The notes below the pieces were generated by a model. It was not told the DNA's origin. It was given only the letters and a program-made list of their open reading frames with translations, and ran no database searches. A DNA stretch of 59,171 nt from Rossellomorea sp. BNER (lineage in GTDB: Bacteria; Bacillota; Bacilli; Bacillales; Bacillaceae_B), in the NCBI GenBank assembly GCA_024213275.1, contig JANAVG010000022.1, positions 1-59,171 of the forward strand, read 5' to 3'. Made by a program: the position numbers and the translations under genes. Below, one piece after another: positions 34,940 to 42,824 of the stretch; within the stretch, counting starts at the first letter, position 1; each line of letters begins with the position of its first letter.

Positions 34940-36313
34940 TTATTTCTTATGATTTAATTTCTCTACATAGTTTTCTTTATTTACTTGACGTGCTCTAGCA
35001 ATCGACAGGGATTCACCTGGTACATCTTCTGTAATCGTGGACCCAGCTGCAATATAAGCTCCTTTTCCAACTGTTACAGGAGCCACTAAGTTGGAGTTAC
35101 ATCCAACAAATACACCATCTTCGATTTTCGTTAGAAATTTGTTTTTTCCATCATAATTAACGGTAATGGATCCGCAACCTAAATTAACATCTTTACCAAT
35201 TTCCGCATCACCAATATAACTTAGATGTGATGCCTTACTACCTTTACCGAATGTAGATTTCTTTACTTCAACGAAATTACCAATCTTTACTTCATCTTCG
35301 ATATTAGACTGAGGACGGATGTGGGCAAACGGACCAATGGTTACATCCGCTCCTATTGAACTATTGTGAGCAACAGAATGCTTAATATGAGTACGATCCC
35401 CAATGATACTATCCTTAATCTCTGTATGAGGGCCGACAATGACATCTTCTCCGATTTCTGTAACTCCAGAAAGGATTGTTCCTGGATGGAGAATGGTATC
35501 TCTTCCAATCTTCACATCAGGACCAATATACGTGTTAGCTGTATCTAAGATCGTGACACCATTACGCATATGCTCTTCGTTAATTCTCTTTTTCATTACC
35601 TGTTCTGCTTGCGATAAGGCAACTCGATCGTTAACTCCAAGTGTTTCTTCAAAGTCCGAAGTCTGATAGGCACTTACAATCTCGCCATTGGACTGTAGAA
35701 TCTCAATCACATCTGGCAGGTAATATTCACCTTGAACATTATCATTTGATACTTTTTTCAGCGCTTCAAAAAGAGCTTTATTATCAAAACAATAAGTTCC
35801 TGTATTGATTTCTTTAACTTTTCTTTCATCTTCTGAAGCATCCTTGTGTTCAACTATTCTTTCAACAAGGCCTTGTTCGCTTCGAAGTATCCTACCATAC
35901 CCATCAGGCTTTTCTGTATAGCCTGTAAGAATAGTCGCTTTCGCCTTCGCGTCACCATGGTGATTTAAAAGCGCTTCCATTGTTTCAGCTTTAATAAGTG
36001 GAGTGTCACCACAAACTACTAGCGTGACACCGTCTAACTCAGATAAAGTATTCTCAGATTGCATTACGGCATGTGCAGTACCTAGTTGTTCCTCTTGTAG
36101 GGCAAAATCACTCTTACCTTGTAAATGTGATTTAACCAAATCTGCTCCATGGCCGATAACAGTAACCATTTTATCTATATTGAGTGTTGAGATTTGATCG
36201 ACTACATGTTCTACCATTGGCTTACCACATACAGGGTGAAGTACTTTATATAGCTTTGATTTCATTCTTGTACCCTGTCCTGCAGCTAAAATAACGGCAT
36301 ATCGTTTCGTCAT
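34940..36313 (-). CDS. glmU: Bifunctional UDP-GlcNAc pyrophosphorylase / GlcN-1-P acetyltransferase
   Basis: Makes UDP-N-acetylglucosamine for peptidoglycan and teichoic acids. The N-terminal nucleotidyltransferase has LAAGQGTRMKSK; the C-terminal left-handed beta-helix shows hexapeptide repeats (IGPDVKIGRDTILHPG and onward) from about residue 250. The start is set to ATG 36313 (457 residues), 7 nt after GGAGG; ten extra codons upstream have no such support. Called gcaD/tms in B. subtilis. Confidence 0.97.
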   Translation of the reverse strand: MTKRYAVILAAGQGTRMKSKLYKVLHPVCGKPMVEHVVDQISTLNIDKMVTVIGHGADLVKSHLQGKSDFALQEEQLGTAHAVMQSENTLSELDGVTLVVCGDTPLIKAETMEALLNHHGDAKAKATILTGYTEKPDGYGRILRSEQGLVERIVEHKDASEDERKVKEINTGTYCFDNKALFEALKKVSNDNVQGEYYLPDVIEILQSNGEIVSAYQTSDFEETLGVNDRVALSQAEQVMKKRINEEHMRNGVTILDTANTYIGPDVKIGRDTILHPGTILSGVTEIGEDVIVGPHTEIKDSIIGDRTHIKHSVAHNSSIGADVTIGPFAHIRPQSNIEDEVKIGNFVEVKKSTFGKGSKASHLSYIGDAEIGKDVNLGCGSITVNYDGKNKFLTKIEDGVFVGCNSNLVAPVTVGKGAYIAAGSTITEDVPGESLSIARARQVNKENYVEKLNHKK

Positions 36314-36347
36314 ATAGGGGCCTCCAATAACCTTTTTATCCATAACG

Positions 36348-36376
36348 AATATATCTTAAATACTCAATGATTTCAA
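36348..36376 (-). promoter_or_regulatory. Candidate glmU-prs promoter
   Basis: TTGAAA (36376-36371), a 17-bp spacer and TATATT (36353-36348) on the minus strand, about 35 bp before the glmU start. Confidence 0.55.
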
Positions 36377-36696
36377 GAAAACTAATGAATATACATATTT
36401 TTGTCAATTAGTAAAGCTGAAGTCCCTCGAGAGAAACTAGACCTTTACATCAGTATCTGATTGTCGAATTAGGCTGGATGAGAATTAGAAGGGGCTTGAT
36501 GATGAGGAACTGAAGGAAGGTCAATTATCGAAGAAGTCATTATGGATACATCATTAGTACCTATTTACCACCATAGAAGAGCGGTTATATTTTTACAGTC
36601 ATGATTACACAAACAGACGTTATATTATGGATAGAACCAAGAATTAGGTTTAATAGATCCTCCGAAATAGGAGGTGAGTGAATAGAAGAACGTAAT
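36377..36696. other. Gap between spoVG and glmU
   Basis: I see no gene here. Its content is AT-rich sequence with one exact Spo0A-box match TTGTCGAA (36461-36468), a small CCTCC/GGAGG hairpin (36658-36673) and stop codons in all frames. Its length separates the spoVG terminator from the glmU promoter. Confidence 0.4.
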
Positions 36697-36735
36697 AAAA
36701 AAACAAAAAAGAGCCTTGCAGGAAAAAAGGCTCTT
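36697..36735 (-). terminator. spoVG terminator
   Basis: On the minus strand AAGAGCCTT and AAGGCTCTT (36735-36709) form a 9-bp stem followed by TTTTGTTTTTTTA. Confidence 0.9.
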
Positions 36736-36751
36736 GTTGTAAATTATTTAT

Positions 36752-37045
36752 TTATGAAGCCCCAGCTTCTTCTAGTTCTACTTCTTCTATCTCACCTAAA
36801 CGATGATACTCTGTTAAAACAGCATCTTGAATCTTTCCACGAGTACCTGAGTTAATAGGATGAGCGATATCTCGGAATTCTCCATCTGGAGTTCTTTTAC
36901 TCGGCATAGCTACAAATAAGCCATTATTCCCATCAATAACACGAATATCATGAACAACAAACTCGTTGTCAAGTGTAATAGAAGCAATAGCTCTCATGCG
37001 ACCATCCGTATTAACGCGGCGTAATCTTACGTCAGTTACTTCCAT
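36752..37045 (-). CDS. spoVG: Regulator SpoVG
   Basis: A 97-residue conserved nucleic-acid-binding regulator affecting septation in sporulation, and virulence genes in relatives. MEVTDVRLRRVNTDGRMRAI and PSKRTPDGEFRDIAHPIN are almost invariant. The start is ATG 37045 (AAGGTGGTGA Shine-Dalgarno 6 nt upstream), not the in-frame GTG 12 nt earlier, which lies inside that site. A sigma-H promoter precedes it. Confidence 0.97.
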   Translation of the reverse strand: MEVTDVRLRRVNTDGRMRAIASITLDNEFVVHDIRVIDGNNGLFVAMPSKRTPDGEFRDIAHPINSGTRGKIQDAVLTEYHRLGEIEEVELEEAGAS

Positions 37046-37087
37046 TTTGTTCACCACCTTTTTCCCTAGATGAATTCTACTTTATGT

Positions 37088-37114
37088 ATTCAACGAATTA
37101 TTAGATATTCCTGC
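37088..37114 (-). promoter_or_regulatory. Sigma-H promoter of spoVG
   Basis: GCAGGAATA (37114-37106), an 11-bp spacer and GTTGAAT (37094-37088) on the minus strand fit the sigma-H consensus RnAGGAWWW-N11/12-RnnGAAT at every defined position. The very A/T-rich sequence just upstream (37115-37160) is where AbrB binds in B. subtilis spoVG. Confidence 0.85.
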
Positions 37115-37162
37115 TTTAATTGTAAAATATTTTGAAAAATTTAATAATATTTTTTTTGAAAG

Positions 37163-37337
37163 AAAAAAATAGGCAAGCACCTTGTTTAGAGGAAGAAAGG
37201 CTAAGTTCGTCACGACATGTGGCAGCGACTTTCTGACTCATACCCAATGGGTATCAAATCTTGCATGGATACGCATGAAGGAAGGGAGGTCTTGCTCGAA
37301 TAAACCAAGAGAGGCTTTTACGCTGGAGTTGATTAGG
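37163..37337. repeat. Mosaic repeat copy with the GAAAGGCTAAGTTCG module
   Basis: GAAAGGCTAAGTTCGTCACG, then ATGTGGCAGCGACTTTCTGA, closely matches 42272-42312 and 42459-42499. The stretch ends GCTTTTACGCTGGAGTTGAT, resembling the family's 3' end. No coding potential. It fills the gap between ridA and spoVG. Confidence 0.7.
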
Positions 37338-37372
37338 ACAAACTTACTTAAGCTATCAAAGTTTTTTATAAT

Positions 37373-37401
37373 AAAAAAAAGCTCGTGATTATTTCACGAG
37401 C
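37373..37401 (-). terminator. ridA terminator overlapping the stop codon
   Basis: The stem GCTCGTGA / TCACGAGC begins in the last sense codons of ridA and the loop contains its stop TAA, followed by TTTTTTTTA on the minus strand. Confidence 0.85.
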
Positions 37402-37763
37402 GCTACTACTTCAATTTCAACAAGAACATCTTTTGGGAGACGAGCTACTTCTACACATGATCTAGCCGGTTTATGAGAGTGAAAATACTCACCATAAATC
37501 TCATTAATAGCTGCAAAATCATTCATATCTTTAATAAAAACAGTTGCTTTCACTACCGATTCGAAGGTAGCACCTGCTTCATTTAATACGGCCTCTAGAT
37601 TTTGAAATACTTGATGAGTTTGTGCTGTTACATCTCCACTAACCAATTCACCGTTGGCGGTTAATGGAATTTGTCCTGAGCTATAAAACAAATTATTCAC
37701 AATCATCCCTTGGGAATATGGACCAATTGCAGCAGGTGCTTTTGTAGTGGATACGACTTTCAT
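37389..37763 (-). CDS. ridA: Reactive intermediate deaminase RidA (YabJ)
   Basis: A trimeric YjgF/YER057c/UK114 protein of 124 residues that hydrolyses reactive enamine/imine intermediates, protecting PLP enzymes. Seen: APAAIGPYSQGMIVNNLFYS and the conserved Arg in KPARSCVEVARLPKDVLVEIE. It lies 12 bp after purR; in B. subtilis yabJ is cotranscribed with purR and needed for full PurR repression. Confidence 0.95.
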   Translation of the reverse strand: MKVVSTTKAPAAIGPYSQGMIVNNLFYSSGQIPLTANGELVSGDVTAQTHQVFQNLEAVLNEAGATFESVVKATVFIKDMNDFAAINEIYGEYFHSHKPARSCVEVARLPKDVLVEIEVVALVK

Positions 37764-37775
37764 GTAAATTCCTCC

Positions 37776-38612
37776 TCAACTTAAAAAAGTAGTGTCTGAA
37801 GTAAAATAATTCCCTTCTGATACGGTAATACTTTTCTCTTTTTCATTTACATCTGTTAGTTTTGTTAATGAAATATAATCATCTACTAAACGTTCATCGA
37901 CATTTTCAGATTCGACTAGCACAGCCATACCAGAGACAGTAGCGGAAAACTCCTCTAATAAGTTTTTCATTCCGTTCACTGTTCCACCGGCTTTCATGAA
38001 GTCGTCTACGATCAAAACCTTCGATCCTTCCTTAAGACTTCTTTTCGAAAGAACCATTGTTTGAATTCGTTTTGAAGAACCTGATACGTAATTAATGCTT
38101 ACTGTCGACCCTTCTGTCACTTTACTATCCCTTCGAACAATCACAACAGGGACATTTAAGTGGCTGGCAATGGCATTGGCAATTGGTATCCCCTTAGTGG
38201 CCACTGTCATAATGACATCGATCTCTTTTTCTGCATAAGCAGAAGCCAACAGTCTTCCTACCTTGTTCATTAAAGAAGGGTTCCCTAATAAGTCGGTCAA
38301 ATAAAGATACCCTCCAGGTAATAAGCGATCCGCGTTACCAAGATGAGTTATTAATTCCGATACCATCTTCTTAGCATCATTACGATTCACTTTTGTTATA
38401 TATTTTACACCACCAGAAGCACCTGGTACAGTTTGCAAATTCCCAATACCTCTTTGCTCGAAGGTTTCTTTGATAATGGCAAGATCCTCACTAATAGATG
38501 ATTTAGCCGATCCATATCTTTCAGCAAAAAAAGTAAGAGGAACTAATTCATGCGGGCGCTCAAGTAAAAAATGCGTTATGTCTATTAAACGTTCACTACG
38601 TTTAAACTTCAC
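37776..38612 (-). CDS. purR: Purine operon repressor PurR
   Basis: Represses purine synthesis and salvage genes, with PRPP as the antagonist. The 278-residue protein has an N-terminal winged helix (about 1-75; RSERLIDITHFLLERPHEL) and a C-terminal phosphoribosyltransferase fold with PRPP loop VLIVDDFMKAGGTVNG. It starts at GTG with AGGAGG 10 nt upstream. It is followed by ridA in one operon. Confidence 0.96.
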   Translation of the reverse strand: MKFKRSERLIDITHFLLERPHELVPLTFFAERYGSAKSSISEDLAIIKETFEQRGIGNLQTVPGASGGVKYITKVNRNDAKKMVSELITHLGNADRLLPGGYLYLTDLLGNPSLMNKVGRLLASAYAEKEIDVIMTVATKGIPIANAIASHLNVPVVIVRRDSKVTEGSTVSINYVSGSSKRIQTMVLSKRSLKEGSKVLIVDDFMKAGGTVNGMKNLLEEFSATVSGMAVLVESENVDERLVDDYISLTKLTDVNEKEKSITVSEGNYFTSDTTFLS

Positions 38613-38631
38613 TTCAAAGTAACCTCCTGTA

Positions 38632-38675
38632 AAATCCGAATGTTTTAATTAAATATATCATTAATATACGGATTT
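38632..38675. promoter_or_regulatory. Possible PurBox-like dyad before purR
   Basis: AAATCCG (38632-38638) and CGGATTT (38669-38675) are inverted and flanked by A/T, each resembling the PurR box AWWWCCGAACWWT (about 11 of 13 positions). The spacing between boxes is wider than the 16-17 bp I recall for B. subtilis PurR operators, so the role is uncertain. Confidence 0.35.
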
Positions 38676-39543
38676 AAGCAAGTGGGTTTCGTTCTCCCAT
38701 CATTCTAACTGCAAAAACCTGATCACAAAATCCTCGTAGCCCATTATAAACTCGTTGAACCTTGGATTCGAATTGAACTAGTCCAAATACTGTGGGTCCA
38801 CTTCCACTCATTAAAACCGCATCAGCTCCAAAACGTTCCATCTGTTCTTTAATCTGCGCCACTTCAGGGTGCATAGATAAGGTAACACTCTCTAATACAT
38901 TCCCTAAGTTCTGACACATGTAATCATAGTCTTCCGTTTTTAACGAATGAATCATTTCATGAGTATGTGGATGTTCAATTGCATTAACATTTAAATTTTT
39001 ATATACATCCGCTGTTGATACTCCTATTGTTGGTTTCGCTAAAATGACCCAGCAGTTCGGCGGAGCAGGTAAATGTTTAATCTTCTCTCCTCTACCTGTT
39101 GCAAGTGCTGTACCCCCGTATACACAAAAAGATACATCAGAACCAATTTCCGATCCCAGCTTGGCCAATTCTTCTAATGAAAGCCCTAAGTCCCATAGTT
39201 GATTAAGTCCTCGTAGTGTCGCAGCAGCATCACTGCTTCCACCCGCCAAACCTGCAGCTACTGGAATAACCTTATCAATAGAAATGGCAACCCCTTTGTT
39301 GATTTGTAGACGATCCTTAAGCAATCGTGCCGCCTGGTAGGCTAAGTTTCGTTGATCGTCAGGAACAAATCGATTATGGGAAAGTATCCTAATGTCATCT
39401 TCCTCTAATTGTGTTAGCTCGATTCTGTCAGCCAAATCAATCGTTGTCATAACCATCTCCACTTCATGAAATCCATCTTTTCTTTTATGCAAAACATCAA
39501 GTGAAAGATTGATCTTGGCAGGAGCTTTTATTAATGTCTTCAA
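38674..39543 (-). CDS. ispE: 4-diphosphocytidyl-2-C-methyl-D-erythritol kinase
   Basis: GHMP kinase of the non-mevalonate isoprenoid pathway. The 289-residue protein has the ATP loop IPVAAGLAGGSSDAAA (about 90-105), N-terminal KINLSLDV and C-terminal MSGSGPTVFG. It sits between sspF/veg and purR as in B. subtilis. Its stop overlaps the dyad before purR. Confidence 0.96.
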   Translation of the reverse strand: MKTLIKAPAKINLSLDVLHKRKDGFHEVEMVMTTIDLADRIELTQLEEDDIRILSHNRFVPDDQRNLAYQAARLLKDRLQINKGVAISIDKVIPVAAGLAGGSSDAAATLRGLNQLWDLGLSLEELAKLGSEIGSDVSFCVYGGTALATGRGEKIKHLPAPPNCWVILAKPTIGVSTADVYKNLNVNAIEHPHTHEMIHSLKTEDYDYMCQNLGNVLESVTLSMHPEVAQIKEQMERFGADAVLMSGSGPTVFGLVQFESKVQRVYNGLRGFCDQVFAVRMMGERNPLA

Positions 39544-39756
39544 ATTTCCATCACCTACTTACTATACGTTTAACTTTAGACTATTTTAGCACATTACACT
39601 CCAATACAGGATACTTTCCTCGTTATGTAAATGAATAGTTGAAATCGAATAAAAAGGAAGTTTCAATATTGAACCTCTTTCTTTTATAGATAAAAGAAGT
39701 CACGAAACAGGCGAAAAAGTAAAGGCTGTTTTCGTAAACTTTGTTGCTACTTTTCA

Positions 39757-39893
39757 GAGAATGATTGATTGCAGCGAAAGGTTGCTCGCTATCCGCGGGG
39801 CGGGCGGTGAGCCTCCTCGGCGCACTAAACCTATGGGTCTCACCTTTCCGCCGCTCCCGTCTCGTACCTTCCACTCCAATCAACTTCTTTATA
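39757..39893. repeat. GC-rich structured intergenic repeat
   Basis: GATTGATTGCAGCGAAAGG at one end and CCTTCCACTCCAATCAAC at the other are imperfect inverted ends around a GC-rich core (CGGTGAGCCTCCTCGGCGCA). I recognise this type as a common intergenic repeat in Bacillaceae genomes, but it is not in a class I can name. Its composition contrasts with the AT-rich flanks, and it is the only copy in the window. Confidence 0.6.
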
Positions 39894-40031
39894 GATAGTT
39901 TGCTTTCATAAAAACAACAATCTTTTAGAAAAGAGCCAAAGAAAAAGAGGAACGGCCGTTTAGACCTTCCTCTTTTGCGGCACAAATATTGATAACGTAA
40001 ACTTAAAGAATGATTTTGGTTATAAAGCTAT

Positions 40032-40202
40032 TTATTTTCCGAGTTGCTGTTCTGCAAGTTGAATGGCTCTTTTCACCATATTACCAGCATCCCTTGATCG
40101 AATGCCGCCCCAACCCTCTTGCTGGACGACATCATAAAATCCTAAGTCTTTCGCCAACTCTTCTTTAAACTGGTCAGACATTATTCCTCTTCTTCTGCCC
40201 AT
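40032..40202 (-). CDS. sspF: Small acid-soluble spore protein SspF-like
   Basis: A 56-codon gene, shorter than most gene-finder cutoffs. The product begins MGRRRGIMSDQFKEELAKDL and contains GGIRSRDAGNMVKRAI, the signature of the alpha/beta-type SASP family member SspF. These proteins coat DNA in the forespore or act as minor SASPs. GGGGGG lies 9 nt before the ATG. It lies between veg and ispE, exactly as in B. subtilis. I found no convincing sigma-G promoter, only a weak GAATA candidate near 40240. Confidence 0.93.
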   Translation of the reverse strand: MGRRRGIMSDQFKEELAKDLGFYDVVQQEGWGGIRSRDAGNMVKRAIQLAEQQLGK

Positions 40203-40304
40203 TGTTTATCCCCCCAAAATTTTAGCCGCATTATTACTATTCGCGAAAAAACAGAAGATGTTACTAGGGGATCTTCTCCTGTGTTACCAATTATGTATAA
40301 AGAA

Positions 40305-40385
40305 CAAAAAGAGTAAGCGTCCCATTTTGCCCCGACAAGCATAAGCCGAGGGACTGGGCGCTGGAGCTGGATTAGGAAAGGCTTA
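40305..40385. repeat. Fragment of the AGCGG mosaic repeat
   Basis: Contains CCCCGACAAGCATAAGCCGA and GACTGGGCGCTGGAGCTGG, the central and 3' modules of the family, without the long central hairpin. It lies between veg and sspF. Confidence 0.7.
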
Positions 40386-40431
40386 TTTCAAAATTATCAA
40401 CATATTTGTATTTTATAATTTTTTTACAATA

Positions 40432-40463
40432 AAAAAGCAGCAAACATTATTGTCTACTGCTGG
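40432..40463 (-). terminator. veg terminator
   Basis: On the minus strand AGCAG...CTGCT with internal extra pairs around AATAAT, followed by TTTTTTATTG. It overlaps the last codons of veg. Confidence 0.7.
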
Positions 40464-40723
40464 CTTAAAACGATATTCCCCGTTGTCTCATCATAGAAGG
40501 TTAATTGAACAGTCTCTGTGAGTACATCTGCATAGCTATAAGAAACTCTTTCAAACGCATTCTCTTCTTGATCCAGTTGAACAACGAATACAGAAGGATA
40601 CGTTTCAGAAAGTACACCACAACGCTCAATAGTCTTACGTCGGCCACCATTGGCTTTAAGCATTAATCTTTTCCCAAGGTTAGAATCAAGGGCTCTTTTA
40701 ATGTCGGCTAATGTTTTTGGCAT
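40454..40723 (-). CDS. veg: Veg protein
   Basis: An 89-residue highly expressed small protein (MPKTLADIKRALDSNLGKRL; GGRRKTIERCGVL). In B. subtilis Veg stimulates biofilm matrix genes through the SinR/SlrR circuit; the fold is a small beta-barrel. Two tandem promoters lie upstream, the typical and famously strong Pveg arrangement. Confidence 0.95.
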   Translation of the reverse strand: MPKTLADIKRALDSNLGKRLMLKANGGRRKTIERCGVLSETYPSVFVVQLDQEENAFERVSYSYADVLTETVQLTFYDETTGNIVLSQQ

Positions 40724-40746
40724 TTCGCTTCCACCTCACTGTAATT

Positions 40747-40775
40747 AGTGTAGCACATTTTTCAATTTCAGTCAA
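40747..40775 (-). promoter_or_regulatory. veg proximal sigma-A promoter
   Basis: TTGACT (40775-40770), 17-bp spacer, TACACT (40752-40747) on the minus strand. Confidence 0.8.
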
Positions 40776-40786
40776 ATAAATTTATT

Positions 40787-40816
40787 ATTTTATCAATACT
40801 ACTTAACAAATGTCAA
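40787..40816 (-). promoter_or_regulatory. veg distal sigma-A promoter
   Basis: TTGACA (40816-40811), 18-bp spacer, TAAAAT (40792-40787) on the minus strand, about 40 bp upstream of the proximal one. Confidence 0.65.
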
Positions 40817-40829
40817 TGGTTTTTATTCT

Positions 40830-41146
40830 ACAAATTCCTAATTTTTTCAACAAAATTAGCATACCCCTGAATATAAGCCTTTATGTATGTGAGTATTTTA
40901 CCAATAAATTCAATACAAGGTGAAAATCTTGTCGAAAAAAATTTGCGCTAAGAAAGCTTAAATGAGGGAAGTGTGGACAGTTCTCAAGGATGCTGACATA
41001 TCTTATACAATATAAACGCCATTTGGAAATATGCCCTTTGAACAAAACAAAGTGCCCAAACCCAATCTCAATATATAGAAAAATAAAGATTACTATCTAT
41101 ATACTGATAAAATGTGGTCTGAACACTTTTTGAACATTTCCATCCC
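40830..41146. other. Gap between yabG and veg
   Basis: No gene is evident. It has one exact Spo0A-box match TTGTCGAA (40929-40936), about 110 bp upstream of the veg distal promoter. I saw no clear terminator for yabG. Confidence 0.35.
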
Positions 41147-42025
41147 TTAATCGTCCACAACTGGCTTATAAGGCATTCCTGTTCTTAATACTCCTCTTGT
41201 TTCAATTCCTCCCAATCCTTTATCCCCTGTTAATGTATTTCTAAGAACATCCCATACATTAACTGGCTCAGTAAAGGCTGTAAAACTAATTTTAGCAACA
41301 ATATAAACTGGATCTAAGGCATGAATATTCACTCTTTGAGGAGAACTGGCGAAATTTGCCCCAGCATGAATAAGGGATTCAAAATGCGATTGGCATGCCC
41401 CGGCAAAAATAACCAATTGATCAAGATGAGGAACCTTCCTCCGTGCCTCACTTACCGTTTTTACAAAGTAGCGCGAGTGTCGATATGCATTAATGTCTGA
41501 CTTTTTCCCTTTTGACTTAGAGTAAGCGTCATGACCTGTGATAACAAGAATATGTGGTCGATACTGCTCAATCAAAGCAGGTATTTTTTCAGGCATCTCT
41601 TTCTCCTTACAATGAACACCATTTACAGGGACACCTATTCTTTCATACAAGTCTAGACATTTTTGCAAATAGGTAGGGTCTCCATCAAGATGAAGAACTT
41701 TTCCGGGAATTTGAAAATAATTAAGGTCTTCTCGATAAGCATTGGTCTTGTGATACTCCTGCTTTTCCTTTAACAGGTGTATATCTTGACGAAACAATTG
41801 AAGGGACTGCTCCTCCAATGATCGAAACTCCTGATTTCTTCTCATTCTTTCCTTATAATCAATTGGAGTTAGATCATCTATCGGTGAGTCTGCCATCAAT
41901 CTATAGTCTTCTCCAAATAAAATAGCCGTCTTCTGGCCATTAATTTCCTTTATATCGATTACACGGAATAAAACATCACAACCATAAGATAATCGACCTA
42001 CAGTGGCATTGATTTCTATACCCAA
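41147..42025 (-). CDS. yabG: Sporulation-specific protease YabG
   Basis: Peptidase family U57 protein that trims spore coat proteins such as SpoIVA and SafA after sigma-K activation. The conserved core shows PGKVLHLDGDPTYL, VITGHDAYSK and FAGACQSHFE. I propose TTG 42025 as start (292 residues): GGAG lies 9 nt upstream, the N-terminus then aligns with B. subtilis YabG, and a sigma-K promoter with its -10 at 42087-42079 makes the upstream ATG 42079 unusable, because it would precede the transcript start. Confidence 0.88.
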   Translation of the reverse strand: MGIEINATVGRLSYGCDVLFRVIDIKEINGQKTAILFGEDYRLMADSPIDDLTPIDYKERMRRNQEFRSLEEQSLQLFRQDIHLLKEKQEYHKTNAYREDLNYFQIPGKVLHLDGDPTYLQKCLDLYERIGVPVNGVHCKEKEMPEKIPALIEQYRPHILVITGHDAYSKSKGKKSDINAYRHSRYFVKTVSEARRKVPHLDQLVIFAGACQSHFESLIHAGANFASSPQRVNIHALDPVYIVAKISFTAFTEPVNVWDVLRNTLTGDKGLGGIETRGVLRTGMPYKPVVDD

Positions 42026-42078
42026 GTTTGTCAACTCCATTAGGACTAAGGCATCCTCTAAGTAAGTAATCCTCTTCA

Positions 42079-42107
42079 TACACTATGCATCCAACTAACA
42101 GGAGGTG
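42079..42107 (-). promoter_or_regulatory. Sigma-K promoter of yabG
   Basis: CACC (42107-42104), a 16-bp spacer and CATAGTGTA (42087-42079) on the minus strand match mACm-N16-CATAnnnTA completely. B. subtilis yabG is sigma-K-dependent. Confidence 0.75.
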
Positions 42108-42118
42108 TCATGGTAATT

Positions 42119-42740
42119 AGAAAAGCGGAGGCGCCTCGTACAGCTCCGACAAGCATATGGCGAGGCACCAAGTAAGGGTGCCCTTCCCCTTACTTGGTGC
42201 CTTGACTTATGTCTCGAGGAGCTAGGCGCCGGAGCTGGACATTAGAAAAGCGGAGGACTCGGTTTAAAGGATGAAAGGCTAAGTTCGCCACGTCCTGTGG
42301 CAACGCCTTTCTGACCTACATCCTGTAGGCATCCGACAAGCATAAGGCGAGGCACCAAGTAAGGGTGCCCTTCCCCTTACTTGGTGCCTTGACTTATGTC
42401 TCGAGGAGCTAGGCGCCGGAGCTGGACATTAGAAAAGCGGAGGACTTGGTTTAAAGGATGAAAGGCTAAATTCGTCGCGTCCTGTGGCAACGCCTATTGT
42501 AGGCTACGGGCATAGCATAAGGTGAGGCCGCATAGAATGGGTGTCTATTCCCTTCCCATGTCCCTCGCCTTATGTTTAGAGGGCCTAATAGGCGCTATAA
42601 ACTAAGACACAGAGAAAAAGCGCTAGCAGCTAAACTCCACCTCAGTCATAGTATTTGATGGTAATAGAAGGAAGGGTGTGTTTCCCTTCCTGTTCACGTC
42701 CTATGATCATGAGGAGCTAAGCTGCTAGCACTATAAAATT
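42119..42740. repeat. Cluster of four mosaic hairpin repeats
   Basis: Copies start at about 42119, 42243, 42431 and 42612. A unit runs from GAAAAGCGGAG to GAGCTAGGCGCCGGAGCTGG and encloses a hairpin AGGCACCAAGTAAGG / CCTTACTTGGTGCCT. Positions 42159-42259 recur identically at 42346-42446, a 187-bp tandem period. Copy 4 has different arms (AGCGCTAGCAGC / GCTGCTAGCAC) but the same layout. No ORF. Confidence 0.9.
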
Positions 42741-42824
42741 TTTTGAAAACATAATATTACTTGCTTACCTTTTTACAAAAGTTCGAATTACTTTAAATGT
42801 CCTGGAATATTTATGAGTAAAGAA

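Noticed and set aside
39623..39985. 120-codon minus-strand ORF between ispE and sspF
   Set aside because: It crosses the GC-rich repeat, has no ribosome-binding site, and its translation is low complexity without family resemblance.
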